Shown: in pieces, positions 24,869-33,208 of the stretch
How the letters are laid out: every line of letters starts with the position of its first letter
Numbering within the stretch: the first letter of the stretch is position 1
Assembly: GCA_902774115.1 (NCBI GenBank)
Contig: CACYHH010000002.1
Span: 62,001-126,000, forward strand
From: an uncultured Spirochaetales bacterium
GTDB taxonomy: Bacteria > UBP6 > UBA1177
Length of the DNA stretch: 64,000 bases
Direction of reading: 5' to 3'
The notes under the pieces: model-generated
Told to the model about the DNA's origin: nothing
The model's input: the letters and a program-made list of their open reading frames with translations, nothing else
Database searches by the model: none
Position numbers and translations under genes: made by a program

Positions 24869-26446
24869 ATGCTAAGAATAATTAAAGATTTACTTCTTCG
24901 AACAGGACTTGTTTTTACTGCGGATTTAGTTCTTGGATTTGTTTTGTCTGTTGTCCTTTTGCTATTTAATATGGGAGACGAAGTAATCGTTAATAAAGTG
25001 ATTTTTCATTCACTGATATGGCTCTATTTTTTTCTCGGCTTTTTCATGATTCCGAAAAATAACCAGCTATCAGGAATAAAAAGATATGTTTTTGCCGGAA
25101 GCTGCTTGTTTTTTGGGAAATTTTTCAGCCTTGTTTTGCTTTCTGGAATAAATATATCCAATATTCTGCCTTCAATTTTCTATACTTTCCTTGGTATGTT
25201 CGGCGTTTTTGCTGAGAAAAAGCATCCTGTGACAAAAAAGCGTTTGATCGGCTTTATAATATTTTTCTGCATATCTGTAGGATTCAGGGCATTTTCTCTG
25301 ATTCATCAGCCTGCGGACAATCTCATAGAATACATAAAAAACGACGAAACAGAAAAGGCAAAAGCCTTGATAGAAAAAGGGGCTGATGTAAACCAAACCG
25401 ACGAAAACGGCGCGACCCCGGCAATGTGGGCAGCCGCTGGAGGGAATTTCGACATTCTCAAACTTCTGATTGCAAAGGGTGCCGATATAAATAAAAAAGG
25501 ATTGATTTTTTTAAATGTTGAGCCGATCTTGTTCTATACGACAGTTTTGAATGCCGCAATCGGTCAAGGCCACCTTGAAATAGTGAAATTCCTTGTCGAA
25601 GAATGCGGAGTGGATGTGAATGAAATATCTCCCAAAATAAACAGGATCACTTATTACCCGCAGGATATTCCTGATCCGCATAAAGTTGTGGAATATGTGA
25701 AAAACAGAAATGATTTCAGCAGTAACGTTGTTAAAGACTATACCAAAGAATTTCCGGAATCCACCTTACCGCTGATGATATCCGGAGCCTTAAATAAAAT
25801 TCTTACAACACGTCTTAGCAGAAAATCTGAAGGAGGAAACCTATTCAAAAAGGCATTGGGTGAAAGAAAAAAACTTGATGAGGAATTCCCAGGATTGGTC
25901 AGAAACAGAAAACATTATGAAATTTTTGATGAAACAGACGGTATTTGGGTCCCGAACATAACTTATGCAGCAGGTCCTAATTTCATCGAAATAACGAAAT
26001 ATTTGATTGAAAAAGGAATCAATATCAACCAAAGAGATCAGGACAATATTTCCGCGCTCTTTTTTACAGCAAAGGATACGGCTCTTCTGCTCCTTGAAAA
26101 CGGTATAGAAGTAAATGTTCGGGAAAATTTAATGAATAGTTCTCCGCTTGGCTTCAGAGCCAGATTTGTGGAAAAGGATATGACAGATGAAGAGATAAAT
26201 CTTTGGAAAAAAATAGTGGAAACTTTTATCCAAAAAGGCGCAGATATAAATTCTCAGGATAACTTGGGAGATACTTTGCTGCACAATATGTGCCTTAATA
26301 AAAATTCATCCGCAGACCTAGTAGCTTTTGTTGTAAAATTAGGCGCAGATCCTGAAATTAAAGATAACTGGGGCAAAACAGCTAAAAAAATATGTGCTGA
26401 GCACGGTGTCGAGATAAAGGACGAGTGGTTAAAAAAGAAAGAATAA
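24869..26446 (+). CDS. Membrane-ankyrin repeat protein
   Basis: The 525-residue product has about five N-terminal membrane segments (residues 10-150; for example VFTADLVLGFVLSVVLLLF and HSLIWLYFFLGFFMI) and then a cytoplasmic or periplasmic ankyrin-repeat region. Clear repeats are ETEKAKALIEKGADVNQTDE, NGATPAMWAAAGGNFDILKL, KGADINKKG, VLNAAIGQGHLEIVKFLVEE, ITKYLIEKGININQRDQD and FIQKGADINSQDN. TAGGAGG from module copy 4 precedes the ATG. As with the other genes behind modules, it binds protein rather than catalyses, and it ends the array. The codon choice is A+T-rich, as in the rest of the island. Confidence 0.75.
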   Translation: MLRIIKDLLLRTGLVFTADLVLGFVLSVVLLLFNMGDEVIVNKVIFHSLIWLYFFLGFFMIPKNNQLSGIKRYVFAGSCLFFGKFFSLVLLSGINISNILPSIFYTFLGMFGVFAEKKHPVTKKRLIGFIIFFCISVGFRAFSLIHQPADNLIEYIKNDETEKAKALIEKGADVNQTDENGATPAMWAAAGGNFDILKLLIAKGADINKKGLIFLNVEPILFYTTVLNAAIGQGHLEIVKFLVEECGVDVNEISPKINRITYYPQDIPDPHKVVEYVKNRNDFSSNVVKDYTKEFPESTLPLMISGALNKILTTRLSRKSEGGNLFKKALGERKKLDEEFPGLVRNRKHYEIFDETDGIWVPNITYAAGPNFIEITKYLIEKGININQRDQDNISALFFTAKDTALLLLENGIEVNVRENLMNSSPLGFRARFVEKDMTDEEINLWKKIVETFIQKGADINSQDNLGDTLLHNMCLNKNSSADLVAFVVKLGADPEIKDNWGKTAKKICAEHGVEIKDEWLKKKE

Positions 26447-26577
26447 TGCTTGAAATCAACGAAATGAAGAAAAACATCATTTACGACAAGACGGGCAGAA
26501 AGATTGCGGAAAGAAATTCAGCCGGAGTATCGACTGTTTATGTGGTATTATTCCCAAAAAGGTGGACACAAAGATGA
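26446..26577 (+). pseudogene. Short remnant with one YD-repeat-like unit
   Basis: A 43-residue frame starts on the TAATG overlap with the ankyrin gene. It reads MLEINEMKKNIIYDKTGR, then KIAERNSAGVSTVYVV before losing any pattern. The YDKTGRKIAE-x-NSAGVSTVY stretch resembles one unit of the YD repeats of Rhs/wall-associated toxins. In another frame a short tail (MWYYSQKGGHKDEHGDNGN) ends at 26620. The stretch from here to 26718 contains no other gene. I read it as debris of a toxin-like gene; one repeat unit is weak evidence. Confidence 0.3.
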
Positions 26578-26656
26578 GCATGGAGATAATGGAAATTAAA
26601 TCCGTAAAGAAAAATTATCACAAAAGTGGCGTTCGGCGCAGCACGGCACAAGAAAA

Positions 26657-26684
26657 TTGGAAAAAATTTTTTTATATCTAAAAT
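26657..26684 (+). promoter_or_regulatory. Promoter of the AI-2E transporter gene
   Basis: TTGGAA (26657-26662), 16 bases, TAAAAT (26679-26684); the ATG follows at 26719. Confidence 0.5.
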
Positions 26685-26718
26685 CTTTCGATTTTTTTCG
26701 GTTTTTTTGAGGAGCGTT

Positions 26719-27852
26719 ATGATTACGAAAGAAAGATTGCAAAGGTTTTTGTTCGAGAAAAAAGGGTGGATCCCACTTCTTTTTGTTTTACTTCTGGTTC
26801 TTGCGTTCATTCTGACGCCGCGTATGGCAGCGATCCTTATCGCCGCGTTCGTTGCCGCCGATGCGATAGAGCCGATAGTTGATTTTTTCTCGAAAAAACT
26901 CAAAATTCCGCGTACTTTCACGACGATTCTTTCGATAATCATGATAGTTTTAGTTATCGGAGTACTTCTACTTGCGATCATTCCTGAAATCATCAGCCAG
27001 CTTGGAAACGCTGCGGATAAAATGGGTCCGGCAATGCTTTCTCTCTGGGATCTGGCGAATACTTATGCCGGAAAAATGAACATCAACCTGCGTGAACTCG
27101 TGAGCCGCGATGAATTCGTTTCGGGGCTCGGAAGTCACGCCGAATCTCTTTCCAAGCTCATTTCAAGTACGACCAGCGTTGTTCTGAAACAGACTTTCTC
27201 TGTTGTTTCGTTCATGCTTGACCTGCTGATTTTCGTAGTCATCACTTTTTTTGCGAGTTCGCGCTTCAAAAAGATAAAAGAATCGATTTTTTCGCTTGTT
27301 CCGCCGCATATGCAGGATACAGCCGGAGAATGGCTTTTGAAATTTGACAAAATTTTCTCCGGTTTTATCCGCGGTCAGCTTACGGTCTGCATTGTTCTGG
27401 GTTCGCTTTACGCCGTTCTCTTCACGATTGCCGGTATTCAGGGCGGCGGTAACCTCGGAATAATGATCGGCGCGCTCTGTTTTGTTCCGTATGTCGGTCT
27501 TTTCACAGGAATTTCGATATCTCTGATTCTGGCGCTCATAAGCGGCGGTTTCTGGGGTTTGTTCAAAGTTCTCGTTATTTTCGTTGTAATTCAGGTGTGC
27601 GACACGATTTTTATAACGCCCAACATCGTCGGAAAGAAGGTGAATGTAAGCCCCGTTTTTGTCATTATCGCCCTTTTTGCCGGTGCTGAAATCGGCGGTT
27701 TTCTGGGTGTTCTCACGGCGGTTCCGCTTTTTGCAATGATTAAAGTCGTGATAGACGAAGTAGTTGCGCGTTACAAAGATTCAGATTTTTACAACGACAG
27801 AACTCTCGGAGTGACGGTGGAAAATCCTTCCGACACGTCAAAAGAGGAGTGA
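26719..27852 (+). CDS. AI-2E family transporter
   Basis: The 377-residue inner-membrane protein has the AI-2E/PerM pattern: paired N-terminal helices (PLLFVLLLVLAFILTPRMAA), a long amphipathic middle, GQLTVCIVLGSLYAVLFTIAGI, and the ending FVPYVGLFTGISISLILAL ... DTIFITPNIVGKKVNVSP ... LGVLTAVPLFAMIKVV. Members include autoinducer-2 exporters and Na+/H+ antiporters, so the substrate is unknown. ATG 26719 is chosen because GAGGAG precedes it; the open frame extends upstream into the accessory island remnant. Its stop overlaps the next gene by one base. Confidence 0.9.
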   Translation: MITKERLQRFLFEKKGWIPLLFVLLLVLAFILTPRMAAILIAAFVAADAIEPIVDFFSKKLKIPRTFTTILSIIMIVLVIGVLLLAIIPEIISQLGNAADKMGPAMLSLWDLANTYAGKMNINLRELVSRDEFVSGLGSHAESLSKLISSTTSVVLKQTFSVVSFMLDLLIFVVITFFASSRFKKIKESIFSLVPPHMQDTAGEWLLKFDKIFSGFIRGQLTVCIVLGSLYAVLFTIAGIQGGGNLGIMIGALCFVPYVGLFTGISISLILALISGGFWGLFKVLVIFVVIQVCDTIFITPNIVGKKVNVSPVFVIIALFAGAEIGGFLGVLTAVPLFAMIKVVIDEVVARYKDSDFYNDRTLGVTVENPSDTSKEE

Positions 27853-28928
27853 TGTTCGCTTTTTTAGAGCCTTACTATTCAGGCAGCCACAAATATTTCG
27901 CAGACGGCTTTGTTAAGGTTTTTCCCGGTCAAATGCGTTTGTTTGCCCTTCAGGGCAGGCATTGGAAATGGCGTATGCACGGCTCTGCCGTCACTTTTGC
28001 CGACATGCTTGAAAAAAGCGGAGAAAAATTCGGTACGATCATAGTTTCATCGCTTGCTGACACCGCACTTTTGAAGTCGCTTGTTCTGCCGAAAATGCCT
28101 GAAACGTGCTTTGCCACTTACTTTCACGAAAACCAGCTTGCCTATCCGTGGTCTGAAGATGACAAAGAACCTTCAAAAACCGATATGCACTATGCTTTCA
28201 TAAACTTCACTTCGGCTCTCGTTTCCGATATTGCGCTTTTCAATTCCGAATTCAACAGAGAGAGTTTTTTTGCCGCTTTGGAGGGCTTTCTGCGCTCGTT
28301 TCCCGACAACAGGCTTACCGGTAAAATCGATGCCGTCTACAAAAAATCGAAAGTGCTTTATCCCGGTGTAAATATGATCCCGAAATCATCGGATAAAAAT
28401 CGCAAGATATTGAAAATATTGTGGAATCACCGCTGGGAATATGACAAAGATCCCGTCGCTTTTTTCGAGACGATGTTCAGGCTCAAAGAAGCCGGAATAA
28501 ATTTTCAGCTTGTCGTTCTCGGTGAAGAAAAATCGACAATGCCGGAAATTTTCAGAACGGCACGCGAAAAACTGAAAGACGAGATAATTTCATTCGGTTA
28601 TGCAGAAAGTTACGATGAATACAGAAAACTTGTCGCTTCCTGCGATATTCTTCCGGTCACGTCAAAGCACGAATTTTTCGGAATAAGCGTCCTTGAAGCG
28701 GCTTCCGCCGGAGTCATTCCGATTCTTCCGAAAAGACTGAGCTATCCCGAAATTTTTCCGCCCGAAAAGTTCGGCGACATATTCTATGAAGATGGAAAAC
28801 TGTTCGAATTTATTAAGTATTTTTCAGAAAAACCCGATTTCTCTCTTCGTGATGAAATTTCTGAAAGAGCCTCGTTTTTTGACTGGGCTCACTTCAGACC
28901 GAACGCTGAAAAACTGCTGTTTTCTTAG
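27852..28928 (+). CDS. tRNA-queuosine alpha-mannosyltransferase-like glycosyltransferase (DUF3524)
   Basis: The 358-residue product begins FAFLEPYYSGSHKYFADGF and continues with LQGRHWKWRMHGSA, CFATYFHENQLAYPW, INFTSALVSDIALFNSEFN and the GT-B end SKHEFFGISVLEAASAGVIPILP. The N-terminal part matches the DUF3524 domain of the QTMAN/GTDC1 family, whose animal member mannosylates queuosine in tRNA-Asp using GDP-mannose. Bacterial members are less studied, so the substrate is inference. AAAGAGGAG precedes ATG 27852, which overlaps the transporter stop by one base. A GDP-mannose-forming pair is 15 kb away at 42985-44798. It converges on the next gene with 2 bases between stops. Confidence 0.8.
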   Translation: MFAFLEPYYSGSHKYFADGFVKVFPGQMRLFALQGRHWKWRMHGSAVTFADMLEKSGEKFGTIIVSSLADTALLKSLVLPKMPETCFATYFHENQLAYPWSEDDKEPSKTDMHYAFINFTSALVSDIALFNSEFNRESFFAALEGFLRSFPDNRLTGKIDAVYKKSKVLYPGVNMIPKSSDKNRKILKILWNHRWEYDKDPVAFFETMFRLKEAGINFQLVVLGEEKSTMPEIFRTAREKLKDEIISFGYAESYDEYRKLVASCDILPVTSKHEFFGISVLEAASAGVIPILPKRLSYPEIFPPEKFGDIFYEDGKLFEFIKYFSEKPDFSLRDEISERASFFDWAHFRPNAEKLLFS

Positions 28929-28930
28929 AG

Positions 28931-29989
28931 TTAAAGCGGCAGAAGCTCGATTCTCTGTTCTTCCAGATGACTTCTTGTTTTTACGAAAAAGATGAGCGGT
29001 TTCCCGTCGGTCGTTTCCGAAAACAGAAATTCACCGTTTTCTTTTTCAATCGGTTCTTCGGGGAGTTCGTAACCTTCGTTCAGGTCTGTGATCCGAAGTA
29101 CCGCCGTATCCTTTTCGGAAGCCTGCGCTGCGGTATAGACGCTATTCTCTCTTTTCGAGTAATAGTTGAAAATGACGTTGTCGTAGGCTATAAGCGCGGT
29201 ATCTGTTATGTTTGCCTCATCTTTTTGAGGATTGAGATTGATCTTGCTCATGATCCAGTTAGGTTGGGAGCTGTATAATAAAGAAATCTCGTTCGCGTGG
29301 TTTTTTTCGGAAAAAAGGTAGATATCTTTGCCGCTGCACTGAAGATATCGCGGCTCTTCCCAAAAATAATCGCCGACCTCTCCTTCTGACGGTTCATCGT
29401 TCGGAAAAAGATATTTTTTCGGTTTTTTTGTGCCTCCTTTTTCGTAGAGATACAAAGAAACGCTGATTGTCGCAGATTCTTCCGAGTAGTGCCGCGGGTC
29501 GCTTATTATTCTGCTGCTGTCGGAAAGCAGATTTTCATATTGGACAAGTAGCGCTATCGTGCCGTCATTCTGAACGCAGCTGCTTAACAGTTTCGGAAAA
29601 GCATAGAAGGTTTTTCCCTTTTCATTGAGTGATTTCTCAGGTTTCAGCGGGATTTCTGAAGAGAGTTCCTTTCCGTTTTCCGTGTCAACCGTAAAAATAT
29701 CAATCGAGGAATCTGTCGCTTCCTTGATGACTGCCGCTCCGGTTTCGGGATTGTAGGCAATAGGTTCCCCCTCTTTGATTTCAGCTTTTTTGAGTCCTTT
29801 GGGAGTCAGGATATAATGAATTCTGCTGCTTCCTTTCGTAACAGTGATGATTCCCGGGATTTTGTGCTGATAGTCACAGTCGTATTCAGAATTTTTGCAT
29901 ATCACGAAACGGTCTTCTGAACCGCATGAAATCAAGAGTGTCAAAAGAAAAATAAAGATTGAAAAAGTGAGAAAATGTTTAGTATTCAA
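28931..29989 (-). CDS. Hypothetical lipoprotein
   Basis: The 352-residue product from TTG 29989 has a lipoprotein signal (KHFLTFSIFIFLLTLLISCGS, cysteine about residue 22). The mature part carries a short Cys cluster (FVICKNSEYDCDY) and beta-rich, propeller-like segments (ITVTKGSSRIHYILTPKG, TFYAFPKLLSSCVQNDGTIALLVQY, KDIYLFSEKNHANEISLLY). No family recognised. It overlaps the end of the upstream charged-helix gene by 11 bases, so the two are co-translated. Confidence 0.65.
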   Translation of the reverse strand: MNTKHFLTFSIFIFLLTLLISCGSEDRFVICKNSEYDCDYQHKIPGIITVTKGSSRIHYILTPKGLKKAEIKEGEPIAYNPETGAAVIKEATDSSIDIFTVDTENGKELSSEIPLKPEKSLNEKGKTFYAFPKLLSSCVQNDGTIALLVQYENLLSDSSRIISDPRHYSEESATISVSLYLYEKGGTKKPKKYLFPNDEPSEGEVGDYFWEEPRYLQCSGKDIYLFSEKNHANEISLLYSSQPNWIMSKINLNPQKDEANITDTALIAYDNVIFNYYSKRENSVYTAAQASEKDTAVLRITDLNEGYELPEEPIEKENGEFLFSETTDGKPLIFFVKTRSHLEEQRIELLPL

Positions 29990-31295
29990 GCTGCTGGAGA
30001 TCTTGTTCAGCTTTTTTGTAATGTTCGTTTTCTGCGGTTACGATTTTGAGGATCGCGCGGAGAAGTTCTTTCGCCTTTGTCGGGTTGAAGTTCTTCATTA
30101 CGCTTGCCTTGTCGTAGATTGCTTTTACGATTTTGTCTTTCGAGTTGAGCCAGTCGCTGCACTCGGTTTTTTCAGGATCGATTTCAACACACTTTTCAAA
30201 AGCTTCGTTGGCTTCGACATAGTTGTTTGCCTTTTCCATTTCTTTTCCGCGTGCTAGCCAGCCTGTAGCTGCATATTTGTCAACTTTCTGCGAGAATTCG
30301 GTTCCGCCTTCAACTATTGATTCGTCAAGAGCTTTTGCCGCTTCGATGTTGTCAAGAATGAGGGACGAGTTCTTTACTTCAACACCTTTGAGAATCTGCT
30401 CACGGACTTTGTTGAAGTTGAGAAGCTGGGTTTTGAGTGCGAGAACTTTTGCATCTTCTTCGCATTCGCATTTGATTTCGCCGACTTTGACGATCGCTTT
30501 GATTGCTGCGTTGTATTTTCCCTGAGCGCACATTTCGAGAACGAGTTCTCTTGCCCTTTCGAGTTTTTCAGCGTTGTCTTTGAGAGATTTTTTCTTGCTT
30601 GCCTGTTCTTTTTTCTTTTCGGTTTCTCTTCTTGCTCTCTCTTTTTCGAGACGCGCCAGCTCTGCTTCTTCCTCTCTTCTCTGTCTCTCTTCTTCCATGC
30701 GCTCTCTTTTCTTGCGCTCTTTTTCGAGACGCTCTTCTTTTTCACGCTGTTTCTCGAGGTCGCGCTCTCTTTTCTTACGTTCTTCTTCGAGTTTTTTAGT
30801 ACGTTTGTCGGCTTCGCTGTCTTTTTTAGATTTTTTGCCGCCTTTTATTTCGCTGAAAGCCGACAATTTTCTGATCTGGGCGAAAATCGCTTTTTCGTTT
30901 GCATCATCTGCGTAGTCGTAAGTTTTGGATTCATCGTCGACGACTTCCTCGTCTTCAATGTTGATGAGAACGAGTCTGAGGGTGACTTCTTCATCTTCGT
31001 TCATGCTGATGAGCGAAAGAAGAACAAACTGGAAATCCTCGCCCGAAGCGTTTTCTGACCAGCACTCAGGTTTCATTCCGCATTTACCGAATTTTTTGAG
31101 TTTAGCCTTGGAAACATCGTTGTAGCTTACCGAATTGAGCTTCGATTTAACGTTAGCCTCAAGATTTTTTATGATCTTGTTTGCATCCGATTTTTCGATT
31201 TCTTTCGTGACAGGTTTCATGAATAAAACTGTGTCGGCATAAGCCGGAAGTATAAAAGAAATCATCAAAGCGAGCATAAAAATTTTCTTTTTCAA
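29979..31295 (-). CDS. Exported protein with a long charged helix and TPR-like tail
   Basis: The 438-residue product has a Sec signal (MKKKIFMLALMISFILPAYA). The N-terminal domain resembles CsgG/TolB-N-like periplasmic domains (VLFMKPVTKEIEKSDANKII, LISMNEDEEVTLRLVLINIE). Residues about 155-250 are almost only Glu, Lys and Arg and predict a single long charged alpha-helix. Residues about 270-430 form TPR-like helices (CAQGKYNAAIKAIVKVG, GKEMEKANNYVEANEAFEKCVEIDPEK, NPTKAKELLRAI). TTG 31295 is chosen because GGAGG lies 5 bases upstream and the signal peptide then starts with MKKK; the frame begins 4 codons earlier inside the ribosome-binding site. Probably a periplasmic scaffold. Confidence 0.7.
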   Translation of the reverse strand: MKKKIFMLALMISFILPAYADTVLFMKPVTKEIEKSDANKIIKNLEANVKSKLNSVSYNDVSKAKLKKFGKCGMKPECWSENASGEDFQFVLLSLISMNEDEEVTLRLVLINIEDEEVVDDESKTYDYADDANEKAIFAQIRKLSAFSEIKGGKKSKKDSEADKRTKKLEEERKKRERDLEKQREKEERLEKERKKRERMEEERQRREEEAELARLEKERARRETEKKKEQASKKKSLKDNAEKLERARELVLEMCAQGKYNAAIKAIVKVGEIKCECEEDAKVLALKTQLLNFNKVREQILKGVEVKNSSLILDNIEAAKALDESIVEGGTEFSQKVDKYAATGWLARGKEMEKANNYVEANEAFEKCVEIDPEKTECSDWLNSKDKIVKAIYDKASVMKNFNPTKAKELLRAILKIVTAENEHYKKAEQDLQQLEY

Positions 31296-31418
31296 TCTCT
31301 CCTCCAATAATCACTCTGAAAAAAAACTGCGGGTATTAAACCGACTTTTGTTTTTTTTTCAAGTTTTATCCTTAAAATTACCGATGAATTTAAAATTCGT
31401 CCGTTTATTTTTTTTAAA

Positions 31419-31446
31419 TTGACCGCAAAAAGAGAGCGATTATAAT
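31419..31446 (+). promoter_or_regulatory. Strong promoter of glnS
   Basis: TTGACC (31419-31424), 16 bases, perfect TATAAT (31441-31446); transcription would start near 31453, about 50 bases before the ATG. Confidence 0.75.
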
Positions 31447-31501
31447 CCTCGCCTGAAATTTTTTTTCGTCGTTAGGGAAAAGTTCTTTTTTGAGGTAAAA
31501 A

Positions 31502-33196
31502 ATGAGTGAAGAAATCAATGAAATCAAGAATCAGGAAGAAAAATCTTCGGTAAACTTTATCCGCGCCATCATTGATGCCGACCTGGAAAGCGGCAAACAC
31601 AAGGAAATACAGACCCGTTTCCCGCCTGAACCGAACGGATATCTGCACATCGGACACGCAAAGTCGATATGCCTCAATTTCGGTCTGGCAAAGCAGTACG
31701 GCGGCAAATGCAACCTCCGTTTCGACGACACTAACCCCGAAAAAGAGGATGTCGAGTATGTCGATTCGATTCAGGATGATATCCGCTGGCTCGGTTTTAA
31801 ACCCGATAAAGTGCTTTATGCTTCAAGTTACTTTGACCAGCTCTACGAATGGGCGGTCGAACTTATAAAAAAAGGAAAGGCTTTTGTCTGCCAGCAGACT
31901 CTTGAAGAAATGCGCCGCGACCGCGGAACTGCAACAGGTGCCGGCAAGGAAAGCCCGTGGAGGAACCGCTCCGTTGAAGAAAATCTCGAACTTTTCGAAA
32001 GGATGAAAAACGGAGAATTCAACGAAGGCGAATACATGCTCCGCGCAAAAATCGACATGGCTCACCCGAACGTTCTGCTGCGCGACCCGGTCATGTACAG
32101 AATCAGAAAGGTCAATCATCACAGGACCGGCGACAAGTGGTGCATCTATCCGACTTACGACTTCACCCACGGCCAGAGCGACGCAATCGAAGGGATCACC
32201 CACTCGATATGCACGCTTGAATTCGAGGCGCACAGGCCGCTTTACGAGTGGTTCCTGGAGGCGATCGGCATCGAAAAGAAACCCCAGCAGATCGAATTCG
32301 CCCGCCTCAACCTCACGAACACCGTAATGAGCAAGAGATTCCTCAAAAAACTCGTTGACGAGAAGTATGTTTCGGGCTGGGACGATCCGAGAATGCCGAC
32401 GATCGCAGGCATCAGACGACGCGGATATACGCCGGAAGCAGTCCGTGATTTTGCAGAAAGAGTAGGAGTAGCCAAGAGAAACAGCACAGTTTCGCTTGCC
32501 CTGCTCGAGCACTGCGTAAGAGAAGACCTCAACAAAAAAGCAGAAAGATTCATGGGTGTTCTTGACCCGCTCAAAGTCGTTATAACGAACTATCCCGAAG
32601 GTCAGACCGAGCAGTTCGAAGCAGTAAACAACCCCGAGGACGAAAATTCGGCAACAAGACTTGTTCCGTTTTCGAGAGAGCTTTATATCGAGCGCAAGGA
32701 CTTCATGGAAGAGCCGCCGGCGAAATTTCACAGGCTCGCTCCCGGAAAAGAAGTCAGACTCCGCTCGGCTTATTACATCACCTGCACCGAAGTCATCAAA
32801 AACGAGGACGGTTCGATAAAGGAACTTCACTGCACCTACGATCCCGCGACGAAAGGCGGCTGGTCGAGCGACGGCAGGAAAGTCAAGGGAACGATCCACT
32901 GGGTCGACGCGAACAACTGCCTTAAGATCGAGGCAAGAATATACGAAAACCTTTTCGAAATGGAAGATCCGTTCGAAGTCGAGGAAGGTCACGACTTCAT
33001 CGAAAATATGAACAAAAATTCGCTCCAGATCGTTGATGCTTACGCCGAGATCAACCTCAAAAACCTTGAGATCGGCAAGCAGTTCCAGTTCGAAAGAGTC
33101 GGATACTTCTGCATCGACAAAGATACGACACCAGAAAAAATCGTCGTCAACAGAATTGTCACGCTGAAAGACAGTTTCGAAAAAACTCTCAAATAG
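31502..33196 (+). CDS. glnS: Glutaminyl-tRNA synthetase
   Basis: The 564-residue class I synthetase charges tRNA-Gln with glutamine. HIGH is present as [15 protein letters not shown] (about residue 50), the KMSKS loop as [11 protein letters not shown] (about 273), and the typical GlnRS stretches [41 protein letters not shown] and [11 protein letters not shown] are all seen, followed by the two C-terminal anticodon-binding beta barrels. Length is normal. TTTTTGAGG precedes the ATG. Having GlnRS means this organism need not depend on the GatCAB amidation route for Gln-tRNA. The DsbA-like lipoprotein gene follows after 12 bases. Confidence 0.97.
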   Translation: MSEEINEIKNQEEKSSVNFIRAIIDADLESGKHKEIQTRFPPEPNGYLHIGHAKSICLNFGLAKQYGGKCNLRFDDTNPEKEDVEYVDSIQDDIRWLGFKPDKVLYASSYFDQLYEWAVELIKKGKAFVCQQTLEEMRRDRGTATGAGKESPWRNRSVEENLELFERMKNGEFNEGEYMLRAKIDMAHPNVLLRDPVMYRIRKVNHHRTGDKWCIYPTYDFTHGQSDAIEGITHSICTLEFEAHRPLYEWFLEAIGIEKKPQQIEFARLNLTNTVMSKRFLKKLVDEKYVSGWDDPRMPTIAGIRRRGYTPEAVRDFAERVGVAKRNSTVSLALLEHCVREDLNKKAERFMGVLDPLKVVITNYPEGQTEQFEAVNNPEDENSATRLVPFSRELYIERKDFMEEPPAKFHRLAPGKEVRLRSAYYITCTEVIKNEDGSIKELHCTYDPATKGGWSSDGRKVKGTIHWVDANNCLKIEARIYENLFEMEDPFEVEEGHDFIENMNKNSLQIVDAYAEINLKNLEIGKQFQFERVGYFCIDKDTTPEKIVVNRIVTLKDSFEKTLK

Positions 33197-33208
33197 TTGG
33201 AGGATTTC

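Noticed and set aside
31823-32992. Minus-strand open frame of 389 codons opposite glnS
   Set aside because: It is a mirror of a certain synthetase gene and has no domain, signal or ribosome-binding site of its own.
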